35,630 nucleotides of DNA from Comamonadaceae bacterium (GTDB lineage: Bacteria > Pseudomonadota > Gammaproteobacteria > Burkholderiales > Burkholderiaceae_C). The translations under genes and the position numbers were made by a program. The stretch lies in assembly GCA_027483085.1 (NCBI GenBank), contig JAIXVK010000140.1, forward strand, positions 1-35,630, given 5' to 3'. Below are positions 24,457 to 33,867 of the stretch, piece by piece. Every line of letters begins with the position of its first letter. The first letter of the stretch is position 1. The notes beneath the pieces were generated by a model that saw only the letters and a list, made by a program, of their open reading frames with translations, was not told the origin of the DNA and searched no databases.

Positions 24457-25392
24457 ATGACCGTAGCAATCTTTAATACATCTGAAGTCCAAGACTTCCT
24501 GAAACTGGCAAGTGGAATGACGCAAAAAGGCGGCAATCCCCGAACCAAGACGATCGTTCACAGGATCCTTTCGGACTTATTCAAGGCGATCGAAGATCTG
24601 GACATCACTTCGGATGAATACTGGGCGGGCATCGCATATTTGAACCAACTTGGCGCGCGCAGCGAGGCCGGATTGTTGTCCCCCGGATTGGGCTTGGACC
24701 GTTACTTCGATATGCGCATGGATGCAGAGGATGCTGCTATTGGCATCGTGAACGGAACGCCTCGGACTATTGAAGGGCCTCTGTACGTGGCGGGCGCACC
24801 AGTAGCCCAGGGATTTGCCCGGCTGGACGACGGCAGTGATACGGCTGGCCAAACGCTGATCATGCATGGCACTGTGTTCGATGCGAACGGCAAGCCGGCT
24901 CCTGGGGCAACAGTAGAGGTATGGCACGCAAACACCAAAGGCTTCTACTCCCATTTTGATCCCACCGGCGAGCAGAAACCCTTCAATATGCGTCGAACGA
25001 TTGTGACGGACGCACAAGGCCGCTATAAGTTTCAAAGCATTGTTCCTGTCGGTTACGGCTGCCCTCCGGATGGCCCAACCCAAGCTTTGCTGAATCAACT
25101 CGGCCGACATGGCAATCGTCCCGCCCACATTCACTTCTTCGTTTCTGCTGAGGGCCATCGCAAGCTGACCACTCAGATCAATATCGATGGCGATCCATTG
25201 GTGAATGATGACTTTGCCTATGCAACCCGGGAAGGACTGGTTCCCCCATTGGTGGAACGCAAAGATGCCGCAAGCTTCAAGGCCAATGGCCTGAGCGGTC
25301 CGTTCGCAGAAATCGAGTTCGACATCACGCTCACCGCTTTGGTTGACGGCGTGGACAACCAGCTTGTCGACCGCCCTCGCATGGCGGCCTGA
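24457..25392 (+). CDS. catA: Catechol 1,2-dioxygenase
   Basis: 311 residues, full length. It cleaves catechol between the hydroxyls to cis,cis-muconate with Fe(III). The four iron ligands fall at Tyr164 (KGFYSHFDP), Tyr200 (VPVGYGCPPDG), His224 and His226 (RPAHIHFFVS), the same numbering as in the Acinetobacter enzyme. The N-terminal helical dimerisation domain (about 1-100) and EGPLYVAGAP are also typical. ATG 24457 has AAGGAG upstream. It is followed by a stem-loop with T-run before benA, so it probably forms its own transcript end together with catB. Confidence 0.95.
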   Translation: MTVAIFNTSEVQDFLKLASGMTQKGGNPRTKTIVHRILSDLFKAIEDLDITSDEYWAGIAYLNQLGARSEAGLLSPGLGLDRYFDMRMDAEDAAIGIVNGTPRTIEGPLYVAGAPVAQGFARLDDGSDTAGQTLIMHGTVFDANGKPAPGATVEVWHANTKGFYSHFDPTGEQKPFNMRRTIVTDAQGRYKFQSIVPVGYGCPPDGPTQALLNQLGRHGNRPAHIHFFVSAEGHRKLTTQINIDGDPLVNDDFAYATREGLVPPLVERKDAASFKANGLSGPFAEIEFDITLTALVDGVDNQLVDRPRMAA

Positions 25393-25400
25393 TATTTGAC

Positions 25401-25444
25401 CAGGGCCAGACCGGCATCACTTAGACCGGCCCCGCCCTGTTTTT
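25401..25444 (+). terminator. Intrinsic terminator or attenuator between catA and benA
   Basis: CAGGGC (25401-25406) pairs with GCCCTG (25434-25439), with further GC-rich pairing inside (GACCGGC and GGCCCC segments), and five T residues follow (25440-25444). It lies nine bases after the catA stop, so catBA and benABCD may be separately controlled or benABCD may depend on readthrough. Confidence 0.6.
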
Positions 25445-25458
25445 CCGACTGAAAGAAA

Positions 25459-25476
25459 CCGCGACGTTTGTCGCGG
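25459..25476 (+). promoter_or_regulatory. Stable hairpin in the benA leader
   Basis: CCGCGAC (25459-25465) and GTCGCGG (25470-25476) form a perfect 7-base GC-rich stem with a 4-base GTTT loop, 31 bases before the benA ATG. No T-run follows. It may protect the 5' end of a processed benA transcript or limit translation. Confidence 0.45.
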
Positions 25477-25507
25477 CGGATGACCTCACCCCTAAGGATG
25501 CACTCCC

Positions 25508-26872
25508 ATGACCACAACCGTATCCGTCGATAAATATGCCGACGTTGAAAAGCTGTTGAACACGGCCTTGCAAGACGACAAGGAAAACGGCGTTTTCCGC
25601 TGCCGACGCGACATCTTCACTGATCCAGATCTCTTTGAACTGGAAATGAAGCACATCTTTGAAGGCAACTGGGTGTACTTGGCGCACGAAAGCCAGATAC
25701 CTGAGATCAACGACTACTTCACCACTTACATCGGCCGCCAACCTATCGTCATCACGCGCGGCAAAGATGGAAATCTGAATGCAGTTATCAATGCTTGTGC
25801 TCACAGGGGTGCCATGTTGTGCCGGCGCAAACACGGCAACAAAGGTAGTTTCACTTGCCCGTTCCACGGATGGACATTTGCCAACACGGGGAAGCTACTG
25901 AAGGTCAAAGATGAAAAGACCACGGAGTACCCCATTCAGTTCAATACCGGGGGCTCACATGACCTGAAGAAGGTCGCTCGATTTGAAAGCTACAAAGGCT
26001 TCTTGTTTGGGAGCTTGAACGCTGACGTCCAACCACTGGAGGACTTCCTGGGCGAAACAAAGGTTGTGATTGATCAAATTGTCGATCAGGCTCCTCACGG
26101 CTTGGAGGTGCTTCGCGGTAACTCTACCTACACCTACGACGGCAACTGGAAACTCCAGATGGAAAACGGAAGCGATGGTTATCACGTCAGCTCCGTGCAC
26201 TGGAACTACGCAGCAACGATGGGGCGCCGCAAAGACGGCGGTACCAAAGCCGTGGATGCCAACGGTTGGAGCAAAAGCGTTGGCGGGGTCTATGGGTTTG
26301 AGAACGGGCACATTTTGCTGTGGACCAAAACCATGAACCCAGAAGTGCGTCCGATCTTTGGTCACAAAGAAGAATTGAAAGAACGTCTCGGTGAAGCCAA
26401 GGCGGATCTGATTGTGAATCAGACCCGAAACCTGTGCCTCTATCCCAACGTCTACTTGATGGATCAGTTCTCCACGCAGATCCGCGTGACTCGCCCCATC
26501 AGTGTTGATCAAACAGAAATCACCATTTATTGCTTTGCCCCCAAAGGTGAAAGTGCTGACGACCGAGCAACACGTATCCGCCAATACGAGGACTTCTTCA
26601 ATGTGTCCGGAATGGGTACCGCCGACGACCTGGAGGAATTCCGCTCGTGCCAGACAGGCTACGCCGGGAAAGCTGCACCTTGGAATGACCTAAGCCGAGG
26701 TGCCCCCTTGTGGGTGCATGGACCTGACGATAACGCCCGAACCATGGGGATGATGCCCCTTATCAGCGGTGGTCGCAGCGAGGACGAAGGGCTGTTTGTC
26801 TGTCAACACGACTATTGGGCGCAAACCATGCGCAAGGCCTTGAAAGAAGAACGTGAAGGAGCAAAGGCATGA
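25508..26872 (+). CDS. benA: Benzoate 1,2-dioxygenase, large (alpha) subunit
   Basis: 454 residues. It is the oxygenase subunit that turns benzoate into the cis-diol acid with O2 and electrons from BenC. The Rieske [2Fe-2S] ligands are Cys97, His99, Cys117 and His120 (CAHRGAML and CPFHGW). The mononuclear iron site shows the bridging Asp223 and ligands His226 and His231 in [12 protein letters not shown]. The C-terminal region ([23 protein letters not shown]) matches BenA rather than toluene-type dioxygenases; XylX and anthranilate AntA are close relatives, excluded mainly by the benD-cat context. The ATG is preceded by AAGGATG. Its stop overlaps the benB start (ATGA). Confidence 0.95.
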   Translation: MTTTVSVDKYADVEKLLNTALQDDKENGVFRCRRDIFTDPDLFELEMKHIFEGNWVYLAHESQIPEINDYFTTYIGRQPIVITRGKDGNLNAVINACAHRGAMLCRRKHGNKGSFTCPFHGWTFANTGKLLKVKDEKTTEYPIQFNTGGSHDLKKVARFESYKGFLFGSLNADVQPLEDFLGETKVVIDQIVDQAPHGLEVLRGNSTYTYDGNWKLQMENGSDGYHVSSVHWNYAATMGRRKDGGTKAVDANGWSKSVGGVYGFENGHILLWTKTMNPEVRPIFGHKEELKERLGEAKADLIVNQTRNLCLYPNVYLMDQFSTQIRVTRPISVDQTEITIYCFAPKGESADDRATRIRQYEDFFNVSGMGTADDLEEFRSCQTGYAGKAAPWNDLSRGAPLWVHGPDDNARTMGMMPLISGGRSEDEGLFVCQHDYWAQTMRKALKEEREGAKA

Positions 26873-27360
26873 ACCAGCACTACAACGCCGTATGTGCATT
26901 TCTGTACCGGGAAGCCCGTTTTCTTGACGATCGTGAATGGGAATCCTGGCTGGCACTTTACGCACCCGACGCTGAATACTGGATGCCTGCATGGGATGAC
27001 GACGATCAACTCACAAACGATCCACATGGCCAGATCTCATTGATCTATTACCCCAACCGGAACGGCTTGGAAGATCGTGTGTTCCGCATCAAGACGGAAC
27101 GCTCGAGTGCCTCCATGCCCGAGCCGCGCACGAACCACATGATCACCAACGTGGAGGTTTTGGCCCATACCAGTGACTCACTCGAGGTTCGTTACAACCT
27201 GCATACGCTCAGTCATCGGTACAAAGCCACGGATCACTTCTTCGGCTCGATTTTCGTGACGCTCAAGCTGGTCGAAGGCGGTGATTTTCAAATCACTCGC
27301 AAGAAGATCGTTTTGAAAAATGACTACATCCGTCAAGTCATTGACGTCTACCACGTCTAA
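26869..27360 (+). CDS. benB: Benzoate 1,2-dioxygenase, small (beta) subunit
   Basis: 163 residues, the usual length. The structural beta subunit has the SnoaL/NTF2-like fold: [24 protein letters not shown] (split about 4-27), [18 protein letters not shown], and [19 protein letters not shown] (about 72-90). It forms the alpha3-beta3 oxygenase with BenA. ATG overlaps the benA stop by four bases, so the subunits are translationally coupled. benC follows 15 bases later. Confidence 0.95.
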   Translation: MNQHYNAVCAFLYREARFLDDREWESWLALYAPDAEYWMPAWDDDDQLTNDPHGQISLIYYPNRNGLEDRVFRIKTERSSASMPEPRTNHMITNVEVLAHTSDSLEVRYNLHTLSHRYKATDHFFGSIFVTLKLVEGGDFQITRKKIVLKNDYIRQVIDVYHV

Positions 27361-27375
27361 GAAGAAAGGCCCACG

Positions 27376-28410
27376 ATGACCACCTATCGCATCGCCTTGA
27401 ACTTCGAAGATGGCGTGACCCGTTTCGTGGATTGCGGCGCCCAGGAAAAGGTACTCGACTGTGCATTCCGGCACCGCATCAACTTGCCCATGGACTGTTC
27501 AGATGGCGTCTGCGGAACCTGCAAATGCCGAGCGGAGAGCGGTGCCTATGACCTCGGTGATGAATACATTGATGAAGCGTTGACCCACGATGAGGCAGAG
27601 AAAGGTTTGGTCCTTACCTGTCAAATGGTTCCGCGATCTGACTGCGTCATCTCTGTGCCGGTTCCTTCTACTGCTTGCAAAACTGGTACGGGGAGCTTCT
27701 CAGCGACGCTTGCTGACGTATCCCGACAAGGAGAAGCCGCCTACGAGTTGGCACTAGACGTGCCAAGTGAATCGACTGGCTTTCTTCCTGGCCAATACGT
27801 CAATATTGACGTACCTGGAAGCGGTCAGCGCCGATCATATTCGTTCAGTTCTGCTCCGGGCAACTCGCGAATGACCTTCTTGATCAAGCAGGTCACCGGA
27901 GGCTTGATGAGTTCTTGGCTGTCCAGTGCCACCGAAAAGGAGGCCCTGACACTCACCGGACCCATGGGTAGTTTCTATCTACGAAGCGTGACACGCCCAC
28001 TACTTTTCTTGGCAGGTGGCACCGGGCTCGCTCCATTTCTGTCGATGCTGTCAGTCCTTCAGGATCAACCGGCAAATCACAAGATTCACTTGATATACGG
28101 CGTCACGCGTGACCAAGACCTAGTTTTAGTTGAACGCTTGGCTGAGTTTGCTCAAGCGATGCCTCATTTCACTTTCACTACGTGTGTTGCAGACAGCCAG
28201 ACCCGTCATGAGCGACAAGGCTTTGTGACCCAGTACATGCGGCCCGAGTACCTGCACAACGGTGCCGTAGACGTCTATCTATGTGGCCCGCCTCCCATGG
28301 TGGACGCAGTTCAGAAGCACTTCAAGACCATCGCTTTGGAGCCTTCGAATTTCTATTACGAGAAGTTCACCCCTAACGCTACAACCGCCCCTTTGGAGAA
28401 AGCAGCATGA
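27376..28410 (+). CDS. benC: Benzoate 1,2-dioxygenase electron transfer component (ferredoxin-FAD reductase)
   Basis: 344 residues. The N-terminal plant-type ferredoxin binds [2Fe-2S] through Cys41, Cys46, Cys49 and Cys82 (CSDGVCGTCKC and TCQM). The FAD-binding barrel has the RRSYSFSSAPG motif, and the NADH domain has FLAGGTGLAPFLSML and VYLCGPPPMVDAV. It passes electrons from NADH to the Rieske centre of BenA. An AGAAAGG Shine-Dalgarno lies before the ATG. Its stop overlaps benD by four bases. Confidence 0.95.
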   Translation: MTTYRIALNFEDGVTRFVDCGAQEKVLDCAFRHRINLPMDCSDGVCGTCKCRAESGAYDLGDEYIDEALTHDEAEKGLVLTCQMVPRSDCVISVPVPSTACKTGTGSFSATLADVSRQGEAAYELALDVPSESTGFLPGQYVNIDVPGSGQRRSYSFSSAPGNSRMTFLIKQVTGGLMSSWLSSATEKEALTLTGPMGSFYLRSVTRPLLFLAGGTGLAPFLSMLSVLQDQPANHKIHLIYGVTRDQDLVLVERLAEFAQAMPHFTFTTCVADSQTRHERQGFVTQYMRPEYLHNGAVDVYLCGPPPMVDAVQKHFKTIALEPSNFYYEKFTPNATTAPLEKAA

Positions 28411-29183
28411 ATACAGAATTTGAAGGCAAAGTGATGTTGATCACAGGCGCCGCGCAAGGCATTGGTGAGCGCGTTGCAGAACTCGCCGCAGCTCGTGGTG
28501 CACGGCTAGCTCTAGTAGACCGGTCACCCATTGTGCAAAGTCTGCGCGAACGGCTATCGGCATTTGCAGAGGTCATTGCCATAGAAGCCGATCTGGAGCA
28601 ATTCGAAGGTGCAGAACAAGCCGCGGAACGCACCCATAAGGCGTTTGGGAGGATTGACATTCTTGTGAACAACGTGGGCGGGACGATTTGGACGAAACCG
28701 TTTGAGCACTATGAGCCCAAAGAGGTAGAGGCTGAAATACGTCGCTCTCTGTTTCCCACACTGTGGTGTTGTCGAGCGGTTCTGCCATACATGCTGAAGA
28801 AGAAAAAAGGCGCAATTGTCAATGTATCTTCTATCGCCACACGAAGCGTCAATCGCGTTCCCTATGGTGCAGCCAAAGGCGGGGTCAATGCATTAACAGC
28901 CTGCTTGGCTTTCGAAAACGGCGAGCGGGGAATCCGCATCAATGCGGTTGCCCCTGGCGGCACTGAAGCCCCCCCCCGCCGGATACCTCGCAACACATCC
29001 CGTCTCGGTCGAAAAGACAAGGCGTGGTACCAAGAGATCGTTGATCAAACTGTTTCAAGCACTTTGATGAAGCGCTATGGAACGCTTGATGAGCAAGCTG
29101 AAGCCATCCTGTTTCTCGCATCGGACCGTTCGTCATACATCACAGGGACAGTACTTCCAGTCGGTGGTGGCGACCAAGGCTGA
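28407..29183 (+). CDS. benD: cis-1,6-dihydroxycyclohexa-2,4-diene-1-carboxylate dehydrogenase
   Basis: 258 residues of a classical short-chain dehydrogenase. It oxidises and decarboxylates the benzoate cis-diol to catechol with NAD+. TGAAQGIG (13-20) binds the cofactor, NNVGG (88-92) follows, and the catalytic Ser and Tyr153-x3-Lys157 lie in NVSSIATRSVNRVPYGAAK. The acidic residue after beta-2 (LVDRS) suits NAD+. GGTEAPPRRIPRN with KAWYQEIVDQT is the variable substrate loop seen in BenD. A run of nine C residues (about 28969-28977) sits in this loop. ATG overlaps the benC stop. Confidence 0.94.
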   Translation: MNTEFEGKVMLITGAAQGIGERVAELAAARGARLALVDRSPIVQSLRERLSAFAEVIAIEADLEQFEGAEQAAERTHKAFGRIDILVNNVGGTIWTKPFEHYEPKEVEAEIRRSLFPTLWCCRAVLPYMLKKKKGAIVNVSSIATRSVNRVPYGAAKGGVNALTACLAFENGERGIRINAVAPGGTEAPPRRIPRNTSRLGRKDKAWYQEIVDQTVSSTLMKRYGTLDEQAEAILFLASDRSSYITGTVLPVGGGDQG

Positions 29184-29254
29184 TCGACAAAAGCACCCCA
29201 AACCAAGACAACGCAAAAGCCGGCACCAGTCGGAACATTCAGGAGACAAGCATC

Positions 29255-30427
29255 ATGTTCACCTTCAACACCTATCGTGTCACCCTCATCGCTGCAGCAG
29301 CCGTACTGGCTATTCCAGCCTCATACGCCCAGGCACCTGCAAAGCTAAAAGTGGGTTTCATGTTGCCCGCAACCGGAACCTTTGCGGCTCTGGGTACCGC
29401 CATTGAAAACGGCTTCCGGCTCTACCTCAATGAGCAAGGTGGGAAACTTGGTGGTCGCGAAGTTGAGTTTTTTAAAGTTGACGACGAGTCTGATCCGTCC
29501 AAGGCCATCGACAACGTCAACAAACTCATCAAGCGCGACAACGTCGATGTACTCATTGGCAGCGTTCACTCTGGCGTAGCAATGGCCATGGCACGTGTGG
29601 CGAAGAGCTCTGGAACCTTGATGATTAATCCTAACGGTGGAGCGGACGCCATCACCGGTTCGATGTGTGCCGTCAACATCTTCCGCAGCAGCTTCAGCAA
29701 CTGGCAGCCCGGGTTTGCCATCGGACAGGCCATGGCTGCCAAAGGTCACAAAACAGCTGCAACTATCACTTGGAAATATGCTGCCGGCGACGAAATGGCC
29801 AAAGGCTTCAAAGAGGGCTTTGAAAAAGCAGGCGGAAAGGTCACGAAAGAGTTAAACCTTCCCTTCCCGAACGTTGAGTTTCAAGCACTGCTGACTGAAA
29901 TCGCGTCGGCTAAACCGGACGCAGTGTTTTCATTCTTCGCGGGGGGAGGTGCCGTGAAGTTTGTTAAAGATTACGACAGCGCTGGACTGAAAAAAGTCAT
30001 ACCACTCTTTGGAACAGGATTTCTCACAGACGGCACACTAGAAGCGCAAGGCAGCTCTGCCCAGGGGGTACTTACATCATTGCACTATGCGGACGGTTTG
30101 AATACACCTCGCGACAACGCCTTCCGCTTGGCCTACGCCAAAACATTCAAGATGCAGCCGGATGTCTACGCTGTACAAGGCTACGACGCTGCTCAAATGC
30201 TGGGAGTAGGCTTAGCGGCCGTCAAAGGTGACGCGAAAAATACAACCGGATTCGCAGCAGCGCTTGTCAAAGCCACGATCGACAGTCCCCGGGGCAAATT
30301 CACGATTTCCAAAGCGCATAACCCGATCCAAAACATGTACTTGCGCGAAGTGTCCGGCAAAGAAAACAAAGTCGTGGGTATTGCAAGCAAATCTTTGGAA
30401 GACCCCGCTACCGGCTGCAATCTGTAA
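29255..30427 (+). CDS. ABC transporter substrate-binding protein, branched-chain amino acid type (probable benzoate uptake)
   Basis: 390 residues. A signal peptide (MFTFNTYRVTLIAAAAVLAIPASYA) is followed by a type I periplasmic binding protein: KLKVGFMLPATGTFAALGTA, NGFRLYLNEQGGKLGGREV, VDVLIGSVHSGVAMAMARVA and NPNGGADAITGSMCAVNIFR. The HAAT/LivK family includes binding proteins for benzoate and other aromatic acids in this group of bacteria, and the position right behind benD argues for benzoate. No BenK/BenE permease is in the window. AGGAG lies before the ATG. A hairpin follows the gene before the permease, as is common for highly expressed binding proteins. Confidence 0.88.
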   Translation: MFTFNTYRVTLIAAAAVLAIPASYAQAPAKLKVGFMLPATGTFAALGTAIENGFRLYLNEQGGKLGGREVEFFKVDDESDPSKAIDNVNKLIKRDNVDVLIGSVHSGVAMAMARVAKSSGTLMINPNGGADAITGSMCAVNIFRSSFSNWQPGFAIGQAMAAKGHKTAATITWKYAAGDEMAKGFKEGFEKAGGKVTKELNLPFPNVEFQALLTEIASAKPDAVFSFFAGGGAVKFVKDYDSAGLKKVIPLFGTGFLTDGTLEAQGSSAQGVLTSLHYADGLNTPRDNAFRLAYAKTFKMQPDVYAVQGYDAAQMLGVGLAAVKGDAKNTTGFAAALVKATIDSPRGKFTISKAHNPIQNMYLREVSGKENKVVGIASKSLEDPATGCNL

Positions 30428-30453
30428 TTTCAAGATTTGCATCCCTAACTACT

Positions 30454-30470
30454 CTTCCCCAATGGGGAAG
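30454..30470 (+). promoter_or_regulatory. Stem-loop between binding-protein and permease genes
   Basis: CTTCCCC (30454-30460) and GGGGAAG (30464-30470) form a perfect 7-base stem with the 3-base loop AAT in the 63-base gap. No T-run follows. It probably stabilises the upstream mRNA or reduces readthrough, so that more binding protein than permease is made. Confidence 0.5.
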
Positions 30471-30490
30471 GGCTTACGGCGGAAATCACG

Positions 30491-31372
30491 ATGGACATAA
30501 CCACCTTTTTTATTCAGTGCCTGAACGCGGTGCAGTACGGCTTGTTGCTGTTTCTGGTTGCCTCTGGCTTGACCCTCATATTCGGCATCATGGGCGTGAT
30601 CAATCTCGCGCATGGCAGCTTCTACATGATTGGGGCCTACATGGCGTTTGCCCTGACACCCATTGTGAACTCCGTATTTGGAGGAGGCTTCTTTGCGGTC
30701 CTGCTCGTAGGCGTAGTCCTCTCAGTGTTGCTTGGCTATGTGCTGGAATGGGCCTTTTACAGCTACCTCTACAACCGGGAGCACCTGCAGCAAGTGCTGA
30801 TGACTTACGGCTTGATTCTGGTTTTCGAGGAATTGCGCAGTCTGTTGGTGGGTGATGATGTCCACGGGGTTCAGGTACCCGACATCTTGGCCGGAACTCT
30901 GCAACTGGGGGACATGATGACTTACCCGGTGTACCGGCTGTTTGTCTCCGCCGTCTGTTTGGCACTCGCTGTGGGGATGTACCTTGTCTTCACCCAAACC
31001 CGACTGGGAATGATGATTCGAGCAGGTGCCAGCAACCGCGAGATGGTTCAGTCCCTCGGCATCGACATCCAGTTTCTCTACCGGGTGGTGTTTGCGGCGG
31101 GTGTTGCGATCGCCGCGTTGGCAGGAATGGTCGCCGCTCCTGTGTCATCTGTGTATCCAGGCATGGGTAACCAGGTGTTGATCATCTGTTTTGTTGTGGT
31201 CGTGATTGGTGGCATTGGCTCCATCAAGGGCGCATTTGTCGCCGCACTCATGATCGGTGTGGTCGATACCTTCGGCAAGGTTTTCCTGCCTCAAGCTTCC
31301 GGTGTGTTGGTGTACCTGCTGATGGCGGGCATCCTCCTGTGGAAGCCTGATGGTCTATTCAAAGCGGGCTGA
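30491..31372 (+). CDS. ABC transporter permease, LivH type
   Basis: 293 residues with about eight membrane helices. Family hallmarks: LTLIFGIMGVINLAHGSFYMIGAY (split about 27-50), the YLYNREHLQQVLMTYGLILVFEEL segment, TRLGMMIRAGASNREMVQSLGI (the cytoplasmic coupling loop, about 166-187) and FVVVVIGGIGSIKGAFVAALMIG. It forms the channel with the LivM-type partner, four bases downstream. Context links it to aromatic acid import. Confidence 0.92.
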   Translation: MDITTFFIQCLNAVQYGLLLFLVASGLTLIFGIMGVINLAHGSFYMIGAYMAFALTPIVNSVFGGGFFAVLLVGVVLSVLLGYVLEWAFYSYLYNREHLQQVLMTYGLILVFEELRSLLVGDDVHGVQVPDILAGTLQLGDMMTYPVYRLFVSAVCLALAVGMYLVFTQTRLGMMIRAGASNREMVQSLGIDIQFLYRVVFAAGVAIAALAGMVAAPVSSVYPGMGNQVLIICFVVVVIGGIGSIKGAFVAALMIGVVDTFGKVFLPQASGVLVYLLMAGILLWKPDGLFKAG

Positions 31373-31376
31373 TGCC

Positions 31377-32390
31377 ATGAATCAAATAGAGAAATCCAAA
31401 TGGGCCTTTATGGCTGCGTTCTTTGCCATCCTGACAGCAATCCCCCTCTTCAGCGGCAACTTTGGCATTGATCTGGTCAACAAGATCATGATTTACGCCA
31501 TTTTCGCTCTCAGTCTCGAATTGTTGGTGGGAGGTACTGGACTGGTCTGCTTTGGGCAAGCCGCATTTTTCGGTATAGGGGCGTACATCGCTGTACTTCT
31601 TTCGCCGGAATCGGCGTCTGCATCACTGCTCTGGCTCTTGCCTGCCGCAGTGTTTGCCGCCGGTCTGTACGCGCTGGTTGTTGGCTCGCTGTCACTGCGG
31701 ACAAAGGGCGTGTACTTCATCATGGTCACGCTGGCATTTGCCCAGATGGCTTACTTTGTCGTGCACGACACGCCCTTAGGTGGTGGTTCTGATGGGATAT
31801 ATCTGAACGTGAAACCGCAGCTGGCAAATCTGATTCGACTGGACTCTCCTCTGGCCATGTACTACTTTACGCTGGCCTGCCTAGTGCTCGTTTTTACCTT
31901 CCTGGCGGTGTTGTTACGTTCCCGCTTTGGAAGGGCATTGGCAGGTATACGCGTGAATGAACAACGGATGCGTGCAACAGGATTCTCAACCTACCCCTAC
32001 AAACTAGCTGCTTTCACCTTGTCGGGCTCCATTGCAGGATTGGCGGGTTTTCTGTTCGCAGTGAAGGATGGATTTGTTAATCCTGAAATGATGAGCTGGC
32101 ACCTTTCGGGAGCAGTGCTGGTCATGATCATCCTTGGTGGACTTGGCCATTTGCGCGGCGCACTGATTGGTGCATTCGCCTTTGCCCTACTCCAAGAATT
32201 CTTCAAGGCAGAGGCAATTTTTGGTGATTTTGCAAAACACTGGCATCTGGGCTTGGGGTTGAGCATCATTGCTGCGGTAGCCCTTTTGCCGCATGGGTTG
32301 GTGGACTTGCCAGCGCAATTGCGAAGCCGCTTGACCGGTGTCCTGTCAGGCAACGCAGGATCAGACAGTTCAGCCACGCCGAAGGGATAA
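31377..32390 (+). CDS. ABC transporter permease, LivM type
   Basis: 337 residues from ATG 31377, four bases after the LivH-type stop; an in-frame start at 31350 would overlap the previous gene and is less likely. Multiple membrane helices and the LivM hallmarks GGTGLVCFGQAAFFGIGAYIA, SLRTKGVYFIMVTLAFAQM, LRSRFGRALAGIRVNEQRM (the coupling loop) and MIILGGLGHLRGALIGA are present. It pairs with the LivH-type permease. Confidence 0.92.
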   Translation: MNQIEKSKWAFMAAFFAILTAIPLFSGNFGIDLVNKIMIYAIFALSLELLVGGTGLVCFGQAAFFGIGAYIAVLLSPESASASLLWLLPAAVFAAGLYALVVGSLSLRTKGVYFIMVTLAFAQMAYFVVHDTPLGGGSDGIYLNVKPQLANLIRLDSPLAMYYFTLACLVLVFTFLAVLLRSRFGRALAGIRVNEQRMRATGFSTYPYKLAAFTLSGSIAGLAGFLFAVKDGFVNPEMMSWHLSGAVLVMIILGGLGHLRGALIGAFAFALLQEFFKAEAIFGDFAKHWHLGLGLSIIAAVALLPHGLVDLPAQLRSRLTGVLSGNAGSDSSATPKG

Positions 32391-32393
32391 GAC

Positions 32394-33149
32394 ATGAAGC
32401 AAAAAGAAATCCTCTTACGCGGCTTGAATATGACCCGACGCTGGGGTGGTCTAGTCGCTGTCAACGATGTCTCCATAGACCTGGAACGCGGCACGATACA
32501 TTCAGTCATTGGAACAAACGGCGCTGGGAAGTCGACACTGATCAACATGTTGTCAGGTGAATTTGGCCCCTCCAGTGGATCGGTCGAACTGCTGGGCCAA
32601 GATGTGACGACATGGCCACAAGCCCGTCGAGCGCGCGCTGGCCTTGGACGCAGCTACCAGAGGAACACCATTTACCCAACCTTCACGGTATTCGAAAACT
32701 GCCGCTTAGCTGCGCAAGCGAATGTTCAGAAACCCTGGCAATGGTGGAAAGCTGCTGATACCTGCTCGGCAAGCACCAATGCGGCAAGAGATGCCATCGA
32801 ACGAGCGGGTCTGGAACACATGCAAGAAAGACTAGCTGGCATGTTGTCACATGGTCAGAAGCGTCAACTCGAGATTGCCATGTGCTTGGCTACAAAACCG
32901 CAGGTTCTCTTGCTGGATGAGCCACTCGCTGGCATGGGTGCAGATGAGACCGAGCGAATGTTGAAGTTGCTGGACACACTGCGAAAAGACCATGCGATCT
33001 TGTTAGTCGAGCATGACATGGACGCTGTGTTCCGCGTCGCTGACCAGATCACGGTGATGGTCAACGGCACAAAGATCGCTTCAGGCAGCGTTGAATTTAT
33101 TCGCAATAGCCCAGAAGTTCGAGCAGCCTACCTTGGAGAGGGGCACTGA
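32394..33149 (+). CDS. ABC transporter ATPase, LivG type
   Basis: 251 residues. Walker A is GTNGAGKST (about 36-44), the Q-loop region is GLGRSYQRNTIYPTFTVFEN, the signature is LSHGQKRQLEIA (in place of the usual LSYGEQR), and Walker B is VLLLDEPLAGM, followed by LLVEHDMDAVFRVAD with the switch His. The long insertion after the Q-loop (NVQKPWQWWKAAD) is typical of LivG against LivF. It starts three bases after the LivM-type stop. Confidence 0.92.
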   Translation: MKQKEILLRGLNMTRRWGGLVAVNDVSIDLERGTIHSVIGTNGAGKSTLINMLSGEFGPSSGSVELLGQDVTTWPQARRARAGLGRSYQRNTIYPTFTVFENCRLAAQANVQKPWQWWKAADTCSASTNAARDAIERAGLEHMQERLAGMLSHGQKRQLEIAMCLATKPQVLLLDEPLAGMGADETERMLKLLDTLRKDHAILLVEHDMDAVFRVADQITVMVNGTKIASGSVEFIRNSPEVRAAYLGEGH

Positions 33150-33150
33150 G

Positions 33151-33867
33151 ATGACAGTAAACGACTTTCTTGTTGACGCGAAAGGTCTACACGCTTGGTA
33201 CTCATCCAGCCATGTACTGCATGGGATCGACATCCAAATTGCGCGTGGACAGACTGTGGGGCTGCTTGGCCGTAACGGAATGGGAAAAAGCACACTCATT
33301 CGCACACTACTGGGACATGTCACGCAACGCGAGGGCAACATCACCCTGTTTGGCCAAGATGCGTCCAAATTCCAGCCACACCAAGTGGCGCGGCTAGGTG
33401 TCGCCTACGTACCTGAGGGCCGCGGTGTATTTCCGAATCTAACGGTACGTGAGAATTTGTTGATGTCCGCTCGCCCTGGACACCATGGTCGCAATGATTG
33501 GACCTATGAACGAGTCTTGGAAACTTTTCCTCGTCTTGCAGAGCGACTCGGGAATATGGGCAACCAACTCTCAGGCGGAGAACAGCAAATGGTGTCTATA
33601 GGCCGCGCCTTGATGACAAACCCTGAACTCATCATCTTGGACGAAGCGACGGAGGGCTTGGCCCCACTCATCGTGAACGAGATCTGGAATGTGATCGCCA
33701 ATATCCGTGACAGTGGTCTTGCCACCCTGATCGTGGACCGAGACTACCGCCGTGTGTTGGCGCACAGTGATGCAGCCATTGTTTTGCAAAAAGGCTTAGT
33801 CGAGCTTGCGGGACCTGCTGAGCAGGTTGCCACAGACTCCTCGTTAACCCGACTGCTGGGTGTCTAA
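33151..33867 (+). CDS. ABC transporter ATPase, LivF type
   Basis: 238 residues from ATG 33151, one base after the LivG-type stop (GGAGAGG upstream). Walker A is GRNGMGKST (in LLGRNGMGKSTLI), the Q-loop is VAYVPEGRGVFPNLTVREN, the signature is LSGGEQQMVSIGRAL, and Walker B is LIILDEATEGLAP. The switch region reads LIVDRDYRR, lacking the usual VEQN or VEHD; this variant appears in related Burkholderiales sequences and is not proof of inactivity. It ends the transporter genes; pcaD follows. Confidence 0.92.
   Translation: MTVNDFLVDAKGLHAWYSSSHVLHGIDIQIARGQTVGLLGRNGMGKSTLIRTLLGHVTQREGNITLFGQDASKFQPHQVARLGVAYVPEGRGVFPNLTVRENLLMSARPGHHGRNDWTYERVLETFPRLAERLGNMGNQLSGGEQQMVSIGRALMTNPELIILDEATEGLAPLIVNEIWNVIANIRDSGLATLIVDRDYRRVLAHSDAAIVLQKGLVELAGPAEQVATDSSLTRLLGV

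Noticed and set aside
33151-33867. LivF-type ATPase with LIVDRDYRR in place of the usual switch motif, suggesting an inactive ATPase.
   Set aside because: Walker A, Q-loop, signature and Walker B are all intact, and LivF proteins often lack the canonical switch residues, so it is probably functional.
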